Assembly (NCBI RefSeq): GCF_009800965.1
Contig: NZ_WUAF01000011.1
Location: 1-64,000 of the forward strand
Direction of reading: 5' to 3'
DNA from: Cognatazoarcus halotolerans
Lineage (GTDB): Bacteria; Pseudomonadota; Gammaproteobacteria; Burkholderiales; Rhodocyclaceae
Length of the DNA stretch: 64,000 nucleotides
Under the pieces are notes generated by a model. The model saw only the letters and a list, made by a program, of their open reading frames with translations, was not told the DNA's origin and did not search any database. Shown piece after piece: positions 1 to 8,822 of the stretch. How positions within the stretch are numbered: the first letter of the stretch is position 1; every line of letters begins with the position of its first letter. Made by a program: the position numbers and the translations under genes.

Positions 1-80
1 CCCATCCCGAACAGGACCGTGAAACAAGACCGCGCCGATGATAGTGCCCATCCGGGTGTGAAAGTAGGTCATCGTCAGAC
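1..80 (+). rRNA. rrf: 5S ribosomal RNA, 3' part (truncated by window start)
   Basis: The sequence reads like the 3' two thirds of a betaproteobacterial 5S rRNA: the conserved loop CCCATCCCGAACAGGACCGT at the very start, the GCGCCGATGATAGTGC block, and the closing GTGTGAAAGTAGGTCATCG. The 5' end, and presumably a 16S-23S operon, lie upstream of the window. A strong terminator follows within 10 nt. The arm between the conserved blocks is unremarkable. Identification rests on the conserved blocks only. Confidence 0.93.
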
Positions 81-88
81 TAACCAAA

Positions 89-119
89 AAAGGCCCCTGA
101 TAATCCATCAGGGGCCTTT
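89..119 (+). terminator. rRNA operon terminator
   Basis: A 12-bp perfect stem (AAAGGCCCCTGA with TCAGGGGCCTTT) closes a 7-nt loop directly after the 5S rRNA. The A-rich left flank and T-rich right arm fit a rho-independent terminator ending the rRNA transcript, before the separately terminated tRNA gene. Confidence 0.85.
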
Positions 120-211
120 CCATGTCTCCCGTCAAAAAGTAGACGAATTTTCGAAGATCCGCTGCACTGTCCTTGTCGGTGTGGGGATAGCCAGATAAAA
201 TCAACGCTTTC

Positions 212-287
<76 letters not shown>

Positions 288-298
288 GCATCATAAAG

Positions 299-324
299 GC
301 CCGCAATAATGCGGGCTTTTTTTT
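299..324 (+). terminator. tRNA-Thr terminator
   Basis: A 7-bp GC-rich stem (GCCCGCA with TGCGGGC) with a 4-nt ATAA loop is followed by eight consecutive T. This is a textbook intrinsic terminator 12 nt after the tRNA CCA end. Confidence 0.9.
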
Positions 325-487
325 GCGATGCCGTCGGATCGAACGGGTGTTTGTCGTGGTCTACGTCAATTAGTCGCACTCAAGCACTGGATCAGGATGT
401 CGTGGTTCTGCGAGACTTGGTTGCGCGATGGCCGATCTCCGTTGGCGGCATTATTCAATATTGATGTGAGGGGATTTGACAGGCGCG

Positions 488-2938
488 ATGACTGAAGAGC
501 ATGAAGATCAGTGCTATCACTGTGGTTTGCCTATCCCGCGAGATGTGAAGCACTCTGTTTCCATCGATGGGGTTAGGCGGGAGATGTGCTGCATAGGTTG
601 TATGGCTGTCGCCCAATCAATAGTCGAGTCTGGATTGACCGAGTATTACCGCCATCGTGACTCCCTTCCTGCGTCCCCAAGGGAAGCACTTCCAGTCGAG
701 CTAAAGGAATTGGGTTTATTCGATAATCTCGATTTTCAGAGGCGCTTTGTCCGTGAGGCAGAGGGGGGTGAAAAAGAAGCTGATCTCATTCTTGAAGGCA
801 TTACGTGCTCTGCATGCGTTTGGCTAAACGAACGGCACGTAATGGGGCTGCCCGGGGTAAGACTGGTCCATATCAACTATGCGACGAGACGTGCCCGAGT
901 CAGATGGGATGAAGAAAAGATCAAGCTTTCAGAGATTCTGGCGGCTATTCAGGCGATCGGGTACCAAGCCTATCCTTACGATGCCGAGCGATCCGAGCAG
1001 GTGGCACAGCGGGAGCGACGGTCAGCTCTCTGGCGTCTCTTCGTCGCCGGCTTCGGGATGATGCAAGTAATGATGTATGCACTACCCGCCTATATTGCCG
1101 GAGACGGCGATATGGCCCCAGACATCGATCAATTGTTGCGCTGGGCGAGCCTTCTCTTGACGCTCCCCGTGGTTTTTTACTCTGCGGCGCCATTCTTTCG
1201 TCGAGCGCTTCGGGATCTTCGACTACGCCGCCTCGGAATGGATGTCCCGGTCGCTTTGGGAGTCGGTACTGCGTTCACTGCAAGTTGTTGGGCCACGTAC
1301 TCGGGCACGGGTGAGGTGTATTTCGATTCAGTGGCGATGTTCGTATTTTTTCTGTTGTGTGGGCGTTTTCTTGAGATGCTGGCGCGTCAGCGCGCGGTCA
1401 GGGGGGTTGAGGAGTTGGGGAAGGTGATCCCCGCGTTTGCGGAACGCTTTGTCGTCTACCCCGGCCAGGAAACGGAGAGGGTGGCGGTGTCCGCCCTGAA
1501 TGTGAATCAATATGTACGGGTCAAGCCCGGAGAGGTCTTTCCGGCGGATGGCGTAATCGTGGAAGGCGTCAGTAGTGCAGACGAGTCTCTGCTTACGGGA
1601 GAGAGCAGACCAATCGCAAAAGAGCGGGGGGCGGCGGTTATAGGTGGTGCCATAAACGTCAGTGCTCCTCTGGTCGTCAGGCTTGAAAGAGTGGGGGATT
1701 CGACCCGGCTGGCGGGAATGAGGCAGTTGATGGATCGCGCAGCGTCGGAGAAACCAGGGTTAGTCACTTTGGCCGACCGGGTGGCGGGCTGGTTTGTCGT
1801 TACGTTGCTCGTACTGGCTTCGGGTACCGGCATCTACTGGTGGGCCTATGATTCAGGACAGGCCCTATGGGTTTTTGTCTCGGTGCTCGTGGTCAGTTGT
1901 CCGTGCGCATTATCACTTGCGACCCCGGCGGCCTTAACCGTGGCAACGGATCATCTTGCTCGACTCGGTGTATTGATAACGCGCTCGCATGCGATTGAAG
2001 CGCTGTCACGGGCCGATCATTTCGTGTTTGATAAAACGGGAACGCTTTCTGAAGGGAAGATGCAGATCACCCAGGTTAAGGTGATTGATGGGGTATCGAG
2101 GTCCGATGTCGTGGTATTAGCGGCGTCGCTCGAAAAGGCGTCGGAGCATGCGCTGGCAAAAGCATTTTTCAACGAGGCAAGCAGACTCGGTGTGGCTCCA
2201 AGAGGGGCCGATGCGCTTGGCGCTGTTACGGGAGCCGGCGTGACTGGTTGGGTCGACGGGATCGAGTATCGGTTGGGGCGCATGAGTTATGTCGAAGATT
2301 TGGTTGGAAAGCCGGCTCCCGCCGAGTGGGGAATGCTCCTCGAGGAGCCTGGCACGATCGTTGTACTCGGATCGGTTGGCAGATGGATTGCAGCGTTTTG
2401 TCTCGATGACAGATTGCGAGAGGATGCTCCGGCGGCAATTGAATGGTTACAGAAGCATCGTGTCGAAGTTTCGATCTTCAGCGGGGATGGAAGCGCCGCG
2501 GTCCGTGCATGCGGAGAGTCGCTTGGTATTGCGGATGCTCGTGGCGAGATGAGTCCGGAGAAAAAGCATGATGAAGTCGAACTGCTCCAAAAGGGCGGAG
2601 CCATAGTGGCCATGACCGGCGACGGTGTTAATGACGCCCCCGTTCTCGCGAAAGCTCATGTTTCGATTGCGATGGGGGGGGGCACGGACTTGGCGCGAAC
2701 GCAGGCAGACATCGTATTGTTGGGCTCGTCACTTCGGATGCTTACCGAGGCAGTACGGTTATGTCGCAAAACTCGGCGCATCATTGCGCAGAATCTCGGC
2801 TGGGCTCTTGCCTACAATCTGGTTGCGATTCCTTTGGCGATGCTTGGGATGGTGACACCCTGGATGGCAGGAATCGGCATGTCGGCGAGTTCACTCCTCG
2901 TTGTGCTGAACGCGACCCGGCTGCAACGCAAGACGTGA
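488..2938 (+). CDS. ccoI: CcoI, copper-exporting P1B-type ATPase for cbb3 oxidase assembly
   Basis: Inner-membrane P-type ATPase that moves copper for building the CuB centre of cbb3 oxidase (family knowledge). Visible motifs in order: an N-terminal CYHCGLP cysteine pair and CCIGC, typical of FixI/CcoI; the metal-binding GITCSAC; several membrane segments; the intramembrane SCPCALSLATP; the phosphorylation site DKTGTL; and the hinge GDGVNDAP. Length about 816 aa is normal. ATG 488 (AGG 4 nt upstream) is chosen; an in-frame TTG at 476 has GAGGGG only 2 nt away and remains possible. ccoS follows after 17 bp, and the cbb3 structural genes lie just downstream. Confidence 0.95.
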   Translation: MTEEHEDQCYHCGLPIPRDVKHSVSIDGVRREMCCIGCMAVAQSIVESGLTEYYRHRDSLPASPREALPVELKELGLFDNLDFQRRFVREAEGGEKEADLILEGITCSACVWLNERHVMGLPGVRLVHINYATRRARVRWDEEKIKLSEILAAIQAIGYQAYPYDAERSEQVAQRERRSALWRLFVAGFGMMQVMMYALPAYIAGDGDMAPDIDQLLRWASLLLTLPVVFYSAAPFFRRALRDLRLRRLGMDVPVALGVGTAFTASCWATYSGTGEVYFDSVAMFVFFLLCGRFLEMLARQRAVRGVEELGKVIPAFAERFVVYPGQETERVAVSALNVNQYVRVKPGEVFPADGVIVEGVSSADESLLTGESRPIAKERGAAVIGGAINVSAPLVVRLERVGDSTRLAGMRQLMDRAASEKPGLVTLADRVAGWFVVTLLVLASGTGIYWWAYDSGQALWVFVSVLVVSCPCALSLATPAALTVATDHLARLGVLITRSHAIEALSRADHFVFDKTGTLSEGKMQITQVKVIDGVSRSDVVVLAASLEKASEHALAKAFFNEASRLGVAPRGADALGAVTGAGVTGWVDGIEYRLGRMSYVEDLVGKPAPAEWGMLLEEPGTIVVLGSVGRWIAAFCLDDRLREDAPAAIEWLQKHRVEVSIFSGDGSAAVRACGESLGIADARGEMSPEKKHDEVELLQKGGAIVAMTGDGVNDAPVLAKAHVSIAMGGGTDLARTQADIVLLGSSLRMLTEAVRLCRKTRRIIAQNLGWALAYNLVAIPLAMLGMVTPWMAGIGMSASSLLVVLNATRLQRKT

Positions 2939-2955
2939 TATCCGGGGTAATTTGA

Positions 2956-3189
2956 ATGGAAACGCTCTACATCCTCATTCCGATCTCGGTTGTCCTGGTG
3001 TTCGTAATCGGTATCTTGTTTTGGTGGTCCTTGCGTAGTGGGCAGTTTGACGATATGGAGGGGCCTGCTTATCGCATGCTGATGGACGACGATCACCCGG
3101 AAAGCGAAGGCGGGGAAAAGCCGAGAGAGTTGAACGGTGTGCGGGACGGGGCGACAGGAGGGGAGGCGGACATCGGTCGAGCAAAATAG
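2956..3189 (+). CDS. ccoS: CcoS, cbb3-type oxidase assembly protein
   Basis: 77-aa small membrane protein. One N-terminal transmembrane helix (about residues 5-27, ILIPISVVLVFVIGILFWW) is followed by the signature EGPAYRMLMDDD of the CcoS/FixS family, then a hydrophilic tail. CcoS is needed for insertion of cofactors into CcoN (family knowledge). It follows ccoI by 17 bp and is probably cotranscribed with it. The tail rich in Glu and Gly is longer than in many homologues but carries no recognisable motif. Confidence 0.93.
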   Translation: METLYILIPISVVLVFVIGILFWWSLRSGQFDDMEGPAYRMLMDDDHPESEGGEKPRELNGVRDGATGGEADIGRAK

Positions 3190-3209
3190 CCACACTCAAT
3201 TCATGGGTT

Positions 3210-3223
3210 TTGATGTAGGTCAA
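3210..3223 (+). promoter_or_regulatory. FNR-type box, upstream copy, with class II promoter spacing
   Basis: TTGATGTAGGTCAA matches the FNR/Anr consensus TTGAT-N4-ATCAA in 9 of 10 positions. Its centre (3216.5) lies about 41 bp before the start point predicted from the -10 element GATAAT at 3245-3250, the spacing of class II FNR activation. It starts 21 bp after the ccoS stop codon. The only thing downstream before the next promoter is a short region ending in a terminator. Confidence 0.75.
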
Positions 3224-3256
3224 GTCGCAGGAGCATGGTGTGTGGATAATTGACTG

Positions 3257-3361
3257 CAACGCAGGTGGCAGTAAATGGCGGGTACGCCAAATCGATACTG
3301 TCAGATGCCGTTTTGTCTCTCTGTTGGGGTTGGGGGTGCGTCGAAGGCGCACCCTTTTTTT
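3257..3361 (+). ncRNA. Putative FNR-activated small RNA
   Basis: Predicted transcript of about 105 nt between ccoS and ccoN. It is inferred from an FNR-type box (3210-3223), the -10 GATAAT (3245-3250), and an intrinsic terminator (3334-3361). No convincing ORF with a ribosome-binding site lies inside. It can form a small GC hairpin (GGCG-GGTA-CGCC, 3277-3288) and holds an unpaired pyrimidine-rich stretch GTTTTGTCTCTCTG (3309-3322) that could pair with purine-rich ribosome-binding sites. Oxygen-responsive FNR-driven sRNAs are known in other proteobacteria (FnrS, AniS, PhrS), but I see no sequence likeness. The alternative is that the hairpin simply terminates the ccoIS mRNA. Confidence 0.5.
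3334..3361 (+). terminator. Intrinsic terminator between the two FNR-type promoters
   Basis: A 7-bp stem (GGGTGCG with CGCACCC) with loop TCGAAGG is followed by seven T. It ends either the putative small RNA or readthrough from ccoIS, and it insulates the ccoN promoter. Confidence 0.88.
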
Positions 3362-3437
3362 GTTTTGGCTACGCGGGCAAACCGACGTAGTTTGAGCCGG
3401 ATGGGCTTTGCTGCTGATCTTGCGGTGCAATACAATA

Positions 3438-3478
3438 TTGATCTGTGTCAAAAATCATGTGTCGTCGCAAGGTATCCT
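3438..3478 (+). promoter_or_regulatory. FNR-type box and promoter of ccoNOQP
   Basis: TTGATCTGTGTCAA (3438-3451) matches TTGAT-N4-ATCAA in 9 of 10 positions. A -10-like TATCCT (3473-3478) puts the start near 3485, so the box is centred about 41 bp upstream, the class II position. Low-oxygen activation of ccoNOQP by FNR-type regulators is well established. The geometry copies that of the box at 3210-3223 exactly. Confidence 0.82.
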
Positions 3479-3556
3479 TGCGCGGACCTTACCGTGACGC
3501 GAGCTTTAGGTTCGGGCCGGTCAAAAAAGTTCCATTAATCAAATGAGGTGACTTCC

Positions 3557-4981
3557 ATGCAATCGCAAGCGACTTACAACTATAAAGTCGTGCGCCAGTT
3601 CGCCATCATGACGGTGGTGTGGGGGATCGTAGGCATGCTTGTCGGCGTGATCGTCGCGGCACAGCTCGTATGGCCCGAACTGAACTTTGCCGAGTGGTTC
3701 CATTTTGGCAGGTTGCGCCCGCTTCACACTAACGCAGTCATTTTTGCCTTTGGTGGATGTGCGCTGTTCGCTACTTCTTACTATGTCGTACAGCGTACCT
3801 GTCATACCACGCTGTTTGCGCCGAAGCTTGCCTCATTCACGTTCTGGGGTTGGCAACTCGTCATACTCCTTGCCGCGATCACGTTGCCATTGGGTATCAC
3901 GAGCTCGAAGGAGTATGCCGAGCTTGAGTGGCCGATCGACATCCTGATCGCAGTGGTCTGGGTTTCGTACGCCTTGGTGTTCTTCGGGACAGTTGCCAAG
4001 CGTAAGACGTCCCATATCTATGTCGCTAACTGGTTCTACGGTGCTTTCATCATTACCGTTGCCTTGTTGCACATCGTGAATAGCATGGCTATTCCGGTAA
4101 GTCTGACAAAATCGTATTCGGCCTACGCTGGCGTTCAAGACGCAATGATTCAATGGTGGTATGGGCATAACGCCGTCGGCTTCTTCCTGACCGCAGGTTT
4201 CTTGGGGATGATGTACTACTTTGTGCCCAAACAAGCAGATCGCCCCGTTTACTCGTATAGGTTGTCGGTGGTGCACTTCTGGGCGTTGATCTTTACCTAC
4301 ATGTGGGCGGGGCCGCACCATCTGCACTACACGGCGCTTCCTGACTGGACTCAATCGGTGGGGATGGTGTTCTCACTCATCCTGCTTGCGCCGTCTTGGG
4401 GTGGGATGATCAACGGCATCATGACCTTGTCGGGTGCCTGGCATAAATTGCGGACCGATCCGATTCTGAAGTTCCTGATCACTTCGCTTTCGTTCTACGG
4501 CATGTCGACCTTCGAAGGGCCGATGATGTCGGTGAAAACCGTGAATGCGCTCTCGCATTACACTGACTGGACGGTCGGGCATGTGCACTCTGGAGCGCTT
4601 GGCTGGGTTGCCATGGTGTCGATTGGCGCGATGTACTATCTCATTCCCCGTATGTACGGGAAGACTGAGATGTACTCGACGAAGTTGATCACCACGCACT
4701 TTTGGGTTGCGACAATCGGCGTTGTTCTGTACATCGCATCAATGTGGATCGCCGGGGTCATGCAGGGGCTGATGTGGCGCGCTACCAACCCGGACGGGAC
4801 GTTGACCTATTCGTTCGTTGAATCGGTGAAAGCCAGTTATCCGTTCTGGTCGATCCGCTTGCTGGGTGGTGTGCTCTTCCTGTCTGGCATGTTGATCATG
4901 TTCTACAACGTCTTGAAGACGATTGCTGGCGAGAAGGCATATAACGCACCCGTTCTCACGCCGCAAGCGGCACACGCCTGA
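3557..4981 (+). CDS. ccoN: CcoN, cytochrome c oxidase cbb3-type subunit I
   Basis: Catalytic haem-copper subunit (474 aa, about 12 membrane helices) reducing oxygen at the haem b3/CuB site of the high-affinity terminal oxidase. Visible residues include the haem-ligand region RLRPLHTN (His57), YGHNAVGF, and the paired CuB histidines in [22 protein letters not shown] carries further haem-ligand histidines. ATG 3557 is chosen over GTG 3548 because GAGGTG (3545-3550) sits 6 nt before it. It heads ccoNOQP with short gaps, downstream of an FNR-type promoter. Confidence 0.97.
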   Translation: MQSQATYNYKVVRQFAIMTVVWGIVGMLVGVIVAAQLVWPELNFAEWFHFGRLRPLHTNAVIFAFGGCALFATSYYVVQRTCHTTLFAPKLASFTFWGWQLVILLAAITLPLGITSSKEYAELEWPIDILIAVVWVSYALVFFGTVAKRKTSHIYVANWFYGAFIITVALLHIVNSMAIPVSLTKSYSAYAGVQDAMIQWWYGHNAVGFFLTAGFLGMMYYFVPKQADRPVYSYRLSVVHFWALIFTYMWAGPHHLHYTALPDWTQSVGMVFSLILLAPSWGGMINGIMTLSGAWHKLRTDPILKFLITSLSFYGMSTFEGPMMSVKTVNALSHYTDWTVGHVHSGALGWVAMVSIGAMYYLIPRMYGKTEMYSTKLITTHFWVATIGVVLYIASMWIAGVMQGLMWRATNPDGTLTYSFVESVKASYPFWSIRLLGGVLFLSGMLIMFYNVLKTIAGEKAYNAPVLTPQAAHA

Positions 4982-4999
4982 TCACGGAGAACTATAGTC

Positions 5000-5614
5000 A
5001 TGGCTCAATCGAAACACGAGTTTATCGAGCGCAGCGTAGGCTGGATGATCGTGCTTACCCTTCTTGTGGTGAGTATTGGTGGTCTGGTCGAGATCGTGCC
5101 GCTGTTCTTCCAAAAATCGACAACGACACCGGTTGAGGGCCTCAAACCCTATGATCCGCTCCGTCTGGCCGGGCGAGATGTTTACGTCCGTGAGGGTTGC
5201 TACAACTGCCACTCGCAGATGATTCGTCCCTTCCGGGCCGAGACGGAACGCTATGGTCATTATTCGGTGGCCGGAGAATATGTCTACGATCGGCCGTTCC
5301 AGTGGGGCTCGAAGCGGACCGGTCCTGATCTTGCCCGGGTTGGTGGTCGTTATTCCGACCAATGGCATCGGGTGCATCTCCGGAATCCCCGCGACGTGGT
5401 GCCGGAGTCCAATATGCCCGCATTTACTTGGCTTGACCGTCCCGTGAAATCGGACGATATCGAGAAGAAGATGGCAGTGTTGCGCACGCTCGGCGCCCCC
5501 TACACCGATGAAGAAATCGCTGGTGCAAAGGCCGCTCTGCAGGACAAGACCGAACTTGATGCCGTCATCGCGTATCTCCAGGGGCTTGGTACAACGCTCA
5601 AAAATGTGAAGTGA
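5000..5614 (+). CDS. ccoO: CcoO, cbb3-type oxidase monohaem cytochrome c subunit II
   Basis: 204-aa membrane-anchored c-type cytochrome passing electrons to CcoN. One N-terminal membrane helix (about residues 15-35) precedes the periplasmic domain; the haem site is CYNCH in the family motif [13 protein letters not shown], and a Met ligand is offered by SNMPAF. It follows ccoN by 18 bp. Length and motifs are standard. Confidence 0.97.
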   Translation: MAQSKHEFIERSVGWMIVLTLLVVSIGGLVEIVPLFFQKSTTTPVEGLKPYDPLRLAGRDVYVREGCYNCHSQMIRPFRAETERYGHYSVAGEYVYDRPFQWGSKRTGPDLARVGGRYSDQWHRVHLRNPRDVVPESNMPAFTWLDRPVKSDDIEKKMAVLRTLGAPYTDEEIAGAKAALQDKTELDAVIAYLQGLGTTLKNVK

Positions 5615-5631
5615 AGGGATAGGATCGCGTC

Positions 5632-5808
5632 GTGGATATCAATGATCTTCGTAGTCTGCTGACCGTCTTGGGATTGTTGTGCTTCCTTGGCATTGCAGCG
5701 TGGGCATACAGCAGCAAGGCCCGAAAAGGGTTTGATGAAGCGGCGCAGATTCCCTTCACCGAAGAAGACTTGCCTGGCGAGAGCAGCAGGCAATCCAAGA
5801 AAGGATGA
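5632..5808 (+). CDS. ccoQ: CcoQ, small subunit of cbb3 oxidase
   Basis: 58-aa protein starting with GTG: one hydrophobic helix (LLTVLGLLCFLGIAAWAY) followed by a charged tail with the CcoQ-like FDEAAQIPF segment. It sits exactly between ccoO (17-bp gap) and ccoP (3-bp gap), the canonical position. CcoQ stabilises the oxidase complex (family knowledge). The GGGATAGGA region about 8 nt before the GTG serves as ribosome-binding site. Confidence 0.93.
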   Translation: MDINDLRSLLTVLGLLCFLGIAAWAYSSKARKGFDEAAQIPFTEEDLPGESSRQSKKG

Positions 5809-5811
5809 AAA

Positions 5812-6741
5812 ATGGCTGACTTTGTTAGCGGTTTCTGGAACATTTATGTGATGGGACTGGTTGCGCTGAGCATCCTGTTCTGTGTGTTCATTCTTGTTTC
5901 GAACATGAAAGGTGAGCGGAACGCCGATGGTGAGGCGAAGTTGCATGGCCACGTCTGGGATGAAACGCTCGCCGAGTACAACAATCCGTTGCCGCGGTGG
6001 TGGATGTATCTTTTCTGGCTGACGATCTTCTTTGCGATTGTCTATCTGGTGCTCTACCCCGGGTTTGGAAACAACAAAGGTCTTTACGGCTGGAGTTCAG
6101 CGCAAGGCGAGGGTAGTCAGTACGCCCGCGAAATGCAGAAGGCGGATGAAACCTACGGTCCGATCTTTGCCAAGTATCAAACTGAAGATCTGAAGGCCGT
6201 TGCGGCTGATCCGGAAGCCAATGCGATGGGCGGGCGACTTTTTCTGACGTATTGCGCGCAGTGCCACGGCTCGGATGCGCGCGGTGCAAAGGGTTTCCCA
6301 AACCTTACCGACAACGATTGGCTGTACGGTGGTGAACCCGAAACGATCAAGACGACCGTGCTTGGGGGGCGTTTTGGTGTAATGCCGGCTCTTGGACCGG
6401 TACTTGGCGGCGAGGGTACGAAGGACGTTGCCAATTACGTTCGTTCGCTTTCTGGGCTTGCGCATGATTCGCTTCGCGCGCAACGTGGCAAAGAGCTTTT
6501 TGCACAGAACTGCGCGGCGTGTCATGGTCCTGATGGAAAGGGCAGCCATGCAATCGGGGCGCCCAATCTGACGGACAAAACGTGGCTCTATGGATCGTCC
6601 GAGGCCACCATCATCGAGACGGTAACAAAAGGTCGGCAGAACCAGATGCCCGCTTTCAAGGATTTCCTTGGCGACGCAAAGGTTCATCTACTGGCCGCCT
6701 ATGTTTACAGCCTTTCGAACAAGACCGAGGCTGCGAAGTAA
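5812..6741 (+). CDS. ccoP: CcoP, cbb3-type oxidase dihaem cytochrome c subunit III
   Basis: 309-aa subunit that accepts electrons from cytochrome c. Two N-terminal membrane helices (about residues 8-30 and 62-84) precede two cytochrome c domains with haem motifs CAQCH and CAACH, each followed by a PNLTD segment typical of CcoP and a Met ligand region (VMPALG, QMPAF). It is the last structural gene of ccoNOQP. A strong terminator starts 33 bp after the stop, so ccoG is probably transcribed separately. Confidence 0.97.
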   Translation: MADFVSGFWNIYVMGLVALSILFCVFILVSNMKGERNADGEAKLHGHVWDETLAEYNNPLPRWWMYLFWLTIFFAIVYLVLYPGFGNNKGLYGWSSAQGEGSQYAREMQKADETYGPIFAKYQTEDLKAVAADPEANAMGGRLFLTYCAQCHGSDARGAKGFPNLTDNDWLYGGEPETIKTTVLGGRFGVMPALGPVLGGEGTKDVANYVRSLSGLAHDSLRAQRGKELFAQNCAACHGPDGKGSHAIGAPNLTDKTWLYGSSEATIIETVTKGRQNQMPAFKDFLGDAKVHLLAAYVYSLSNKTEAAK

Positions 6742-6773
6742 TTGCGTTTTGAAGTTGCTGCACGTCAGTAGCG

Positions 6774-6805
6774 ATTTCCCCGGGCTTGCTGCCCGGGGAA
6801 ATTTT
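6774..6805 (+). terminator. Terminator of ccoNOQP
   Basis: A 12-bp perfect stem (ATTTCCCCGGGC with GCCCGGGGAAAT), 5-nt loop TTGCT and a short T run follow ccoP. Confidence 0.85.
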
Positions 6806-6840
6806 GAATTAGAACATAAGCAAGTGCGTATATACTGATC

Positions 6841-8280
6841 ATGACAAAGCCAAGCTCCAGTGTTAAGGCAGGAATCGCCCCGAATCTGACTGCCGCCAAA
6901 GATGGCGAGGATTCGCTCTACGCGGTCCGCGAAAAGGTCTATATGCGGGCGGTTACCGGGTGGTTCGCGACTTGGCGATGGGTGTTGGTGTGGTTTACCC
7001 AGATTCTGTTCTACGGCCTGCCTTGGTTGCAGTGGAATGACCGGCAGGCGGTGCTCTTTCATCTCACCGAGCGCAAGTTCTATATCTTCGGTTGGGTTTT
7101 CTGGCCGCAGGATGTTTTTTTCCTCGCCATTTTATTGATCATTTCTGCTTATGCGCTTTTCTTCTTTACGGCCATAGCAGGCAGATTGTGGTGCGGCTAC
7201 GCTTGTCCGCAAACGGTCTACACCGAAATCTTCATGTGGATAGAGCAGAAGATAGAGGGTGACCGCAACAAGCGGATGAAACTTGACAAGGGGCCAATGA
7301 CGGCCCGCAAGTTTGGAATCAAGACGGCGAAGTACGGTGCCTGGCTAGCCGTGTCTCTCTGGACCGGCTTCACGCTTGTCGCTTATTTCAGTCCATTAAA
7401 AGATCTGTTGAGAGCGATTCCTACGCTTGGCTTTGGGCCGTGGGAAATCTTCTGGATCCTGTTCTACGGCGGGTTTACGTACCTCTTTGCAGGTGTGATG
7501 CGGGAACAAGTCTGCAAATACATGTGCCCCTATGCTCGATTCCAGAGTGTGATGTTCGATCCGGACACGCTGACCATTACCTATGATGAAGCGCGTGGCG
7601 AGCCACGTGGCGCCAGGAAGAAAGGTGCGGATCCGCAAACACTCGGAAAGGGTGACTGTGTCGATTGCGGTATCTGTGTTCAGGTTTGCCCGACCGGAAT
7701 CGATATTCGCAACGGTCTGCAGTACGAGTGCATCGGTTGTGCGGCCTGTATCGATGCTTGTGATCAGGTAATGGACAAAATGAACTACCCGCGCGGATTG
7801 ATTCGATATTCGACAGAGAATGCGATCAAGAAGGGATGGAGTTCAAAGGAGATTGTTGCGCATGTTTTCCGCCCGCGTACGCTCATCTACGGCGCGATTC
7901 TGGTTCTGATCTCGATGGCTTTTGTGTGGGGGCTTGCCACGCGATCTCCTTTGCGTGTCGATATCATCCGCGATCGCAGCATGCTGGCACGTGAGGTCGA
8001 AGGCGGGTTCATTGAGAACATTTACCGCCTGCAAGTGATGAACATGTCTGAATCTTCGCGCAAGTTCGAGATGTCGGCGTCGGGGCTGGATAATCTTAGG
8101 CTCAATGGCGATCGGGAAATATCCATCGAACCGGCCACGATAAAGTCCGTGACTGTTCAGATACAGGTCCCAGCCGACGCCGCCAAGCCAGGTTCACACG
8201 AAATTTTCATTGACGTGAGCGCCGAAGACGATCCGGGTGTGCATGTCCGCGAGAAGACGACTTTCCTGATGCCGGAGTGA
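6841..8280 (+). CDS. ccoG: CcoG, membrane iron-sulfur protein of cbb3 biogenesis
   Basis: 479-aa membrane protein with about five helices, a CGYACPQTVYTEIF motif, MREQVCKYMCPYARFQ, and two [4Fe-4S] cysteine clusters (CVDCGICVQVCPTGID and CIGCAACIDACD), then a C-terminal immunoglobulin-like domain. This is the CcoG/RdxA/FixG family, which reduces copper for CuB insertion (family knowledge). No Shine-Dalgarno precedes the ATG; a -10-like TATACT lies at 6831-6836, so a very short leader or leaderless mRNA is possible. It overlaps ccoH by one base. Confidence 0.95.
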   Translation: MTKPSSSVKAGIAPNLTAAKDGEDSLYAVREKVYMRAVTGWFATWRWVLVWFTQILFYGLPWLQWNDRQAVLFHLTERKFYIFGWVFWPQDVFFLAILLIISAYALFFFTAIAGRLWCGYACPQTVYTEIFMWIEQKIEGDRNKRMKLDKGPMTARKFGIKTAKYGAWLAVSLWTGFTLVAYFSPLKDLLRAIPTLGFGPWEIFWILFYGGFTYLFAGVMREQVCKYMCPYARFQSVMFDPDTLTITYDEARGEPRGARKKGADPQTLGKGDCVDCGICVQVCPTGIDIRNGLQYECIGCAACIDACDQVMDKMNYPRGLIRYSTENAIKKGWSSKEIVAHVFRPRTLIYGAILVLISMAFVWGLATRSPLRVDIIRDRSMLAREVEGGFIENIYRLQVMNMSESSRKFEMSASGLDNLRLNGDREISIEPATIKSVTVQIQVPADAAKPGSHEIFIDVSAEDDPGVHVREKTTFLMPE

Positions 8281-8804
8281 TGGTGCAAATGCGTAATCTG
8301 AAGAAGCAGGAAGGGGCGCGCCCTTGGTATCGAGAGACGTGGACTTGGTTCCTCATCAGTCTGCCCGCAACCGCCGTCATTGCCGGGTTCATCACCTATT
8401 GGCTTGCGGCAACGACGAATGACGGGCTTGTGGTGGATGATTATTACAAGCAAGGCTTGGCGGTGAACCAGGTCATTGCACGGGATCGCCTCGCCGCAAG
8501 ACTTGGACTTCGTGCGCAGATAAGTCTGCGCGACGGCCAGATAACCGTAAACCTTGCCGCGGCGTCCGGGAGCCTGCCCGAGATAATCGTAGTTACGCTG
8601 ATTCATCCGACCCGTGCCGGTGAGGATCAGAAGTTGCAGTTGGCTGGCCATAACGGAGCTTATGGTGGTGCACTCGCCCCAATGGCGCCGGGGCGCTGGC
8701 AGGTGGCGATTGAGGATGAGTCCCGCAGTTGGAGAATGAACGGGGCCGCAGACCTTCCGACAGAGACGACGATAAGGATTGAAAGTGTCAATTCCGACTC
8801 GTAA
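8280..8804 (+). CDS. ccoH: CcoH/FixH family protein
   Basis: About 174 aa. One N-terminal membrane helix (WFLISLPATAVIAGFITYWLA) is followed by the FixH signature DGLVVDDYYKQGLAVN, then a periplasmic beta-rich domain. FixH/CcoH joins the cbb3 assembly machinery and associates with the oxidase (family knowledge). The ATG overlaps the ccoG stop (TGATG). An in-frame GTG at 8277 is the only alternative near it. Confidence 0.93.
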   Translation: MVQMRNLKKQEGARPWYRETWTWFLISLPATAVIAGFITYWLAATTNDGLVVDDYYKQGLAVNQVIARDRLAARLGLRAQISLRDGQITVNLAAASGSLPEIIVVTLIHPTRAGEDQKLQLAGHNGAYGGALAPMAPGRWQVAIEDESRSWRMNGAADLPTETTIRIESVNSDS

Positions 8805-8822
8805 TCTGACAGGAGGTACATC

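Noticed and set aside
455..464. Palindrome TCAATATTGA upstream of ccoI as an FNR box
   Set aside because: The half-site order and spacing do not match TTGAT-N4-ATCAA, and no -10 element stands at the right distance.
3275..3538. Plus-strand ORF of 87 aa between ccoS and ccoN
   Set aside because: It spans an intrinsic terminator and the ccoN promoter, lacks a ribosome-binding site and resembles no family.
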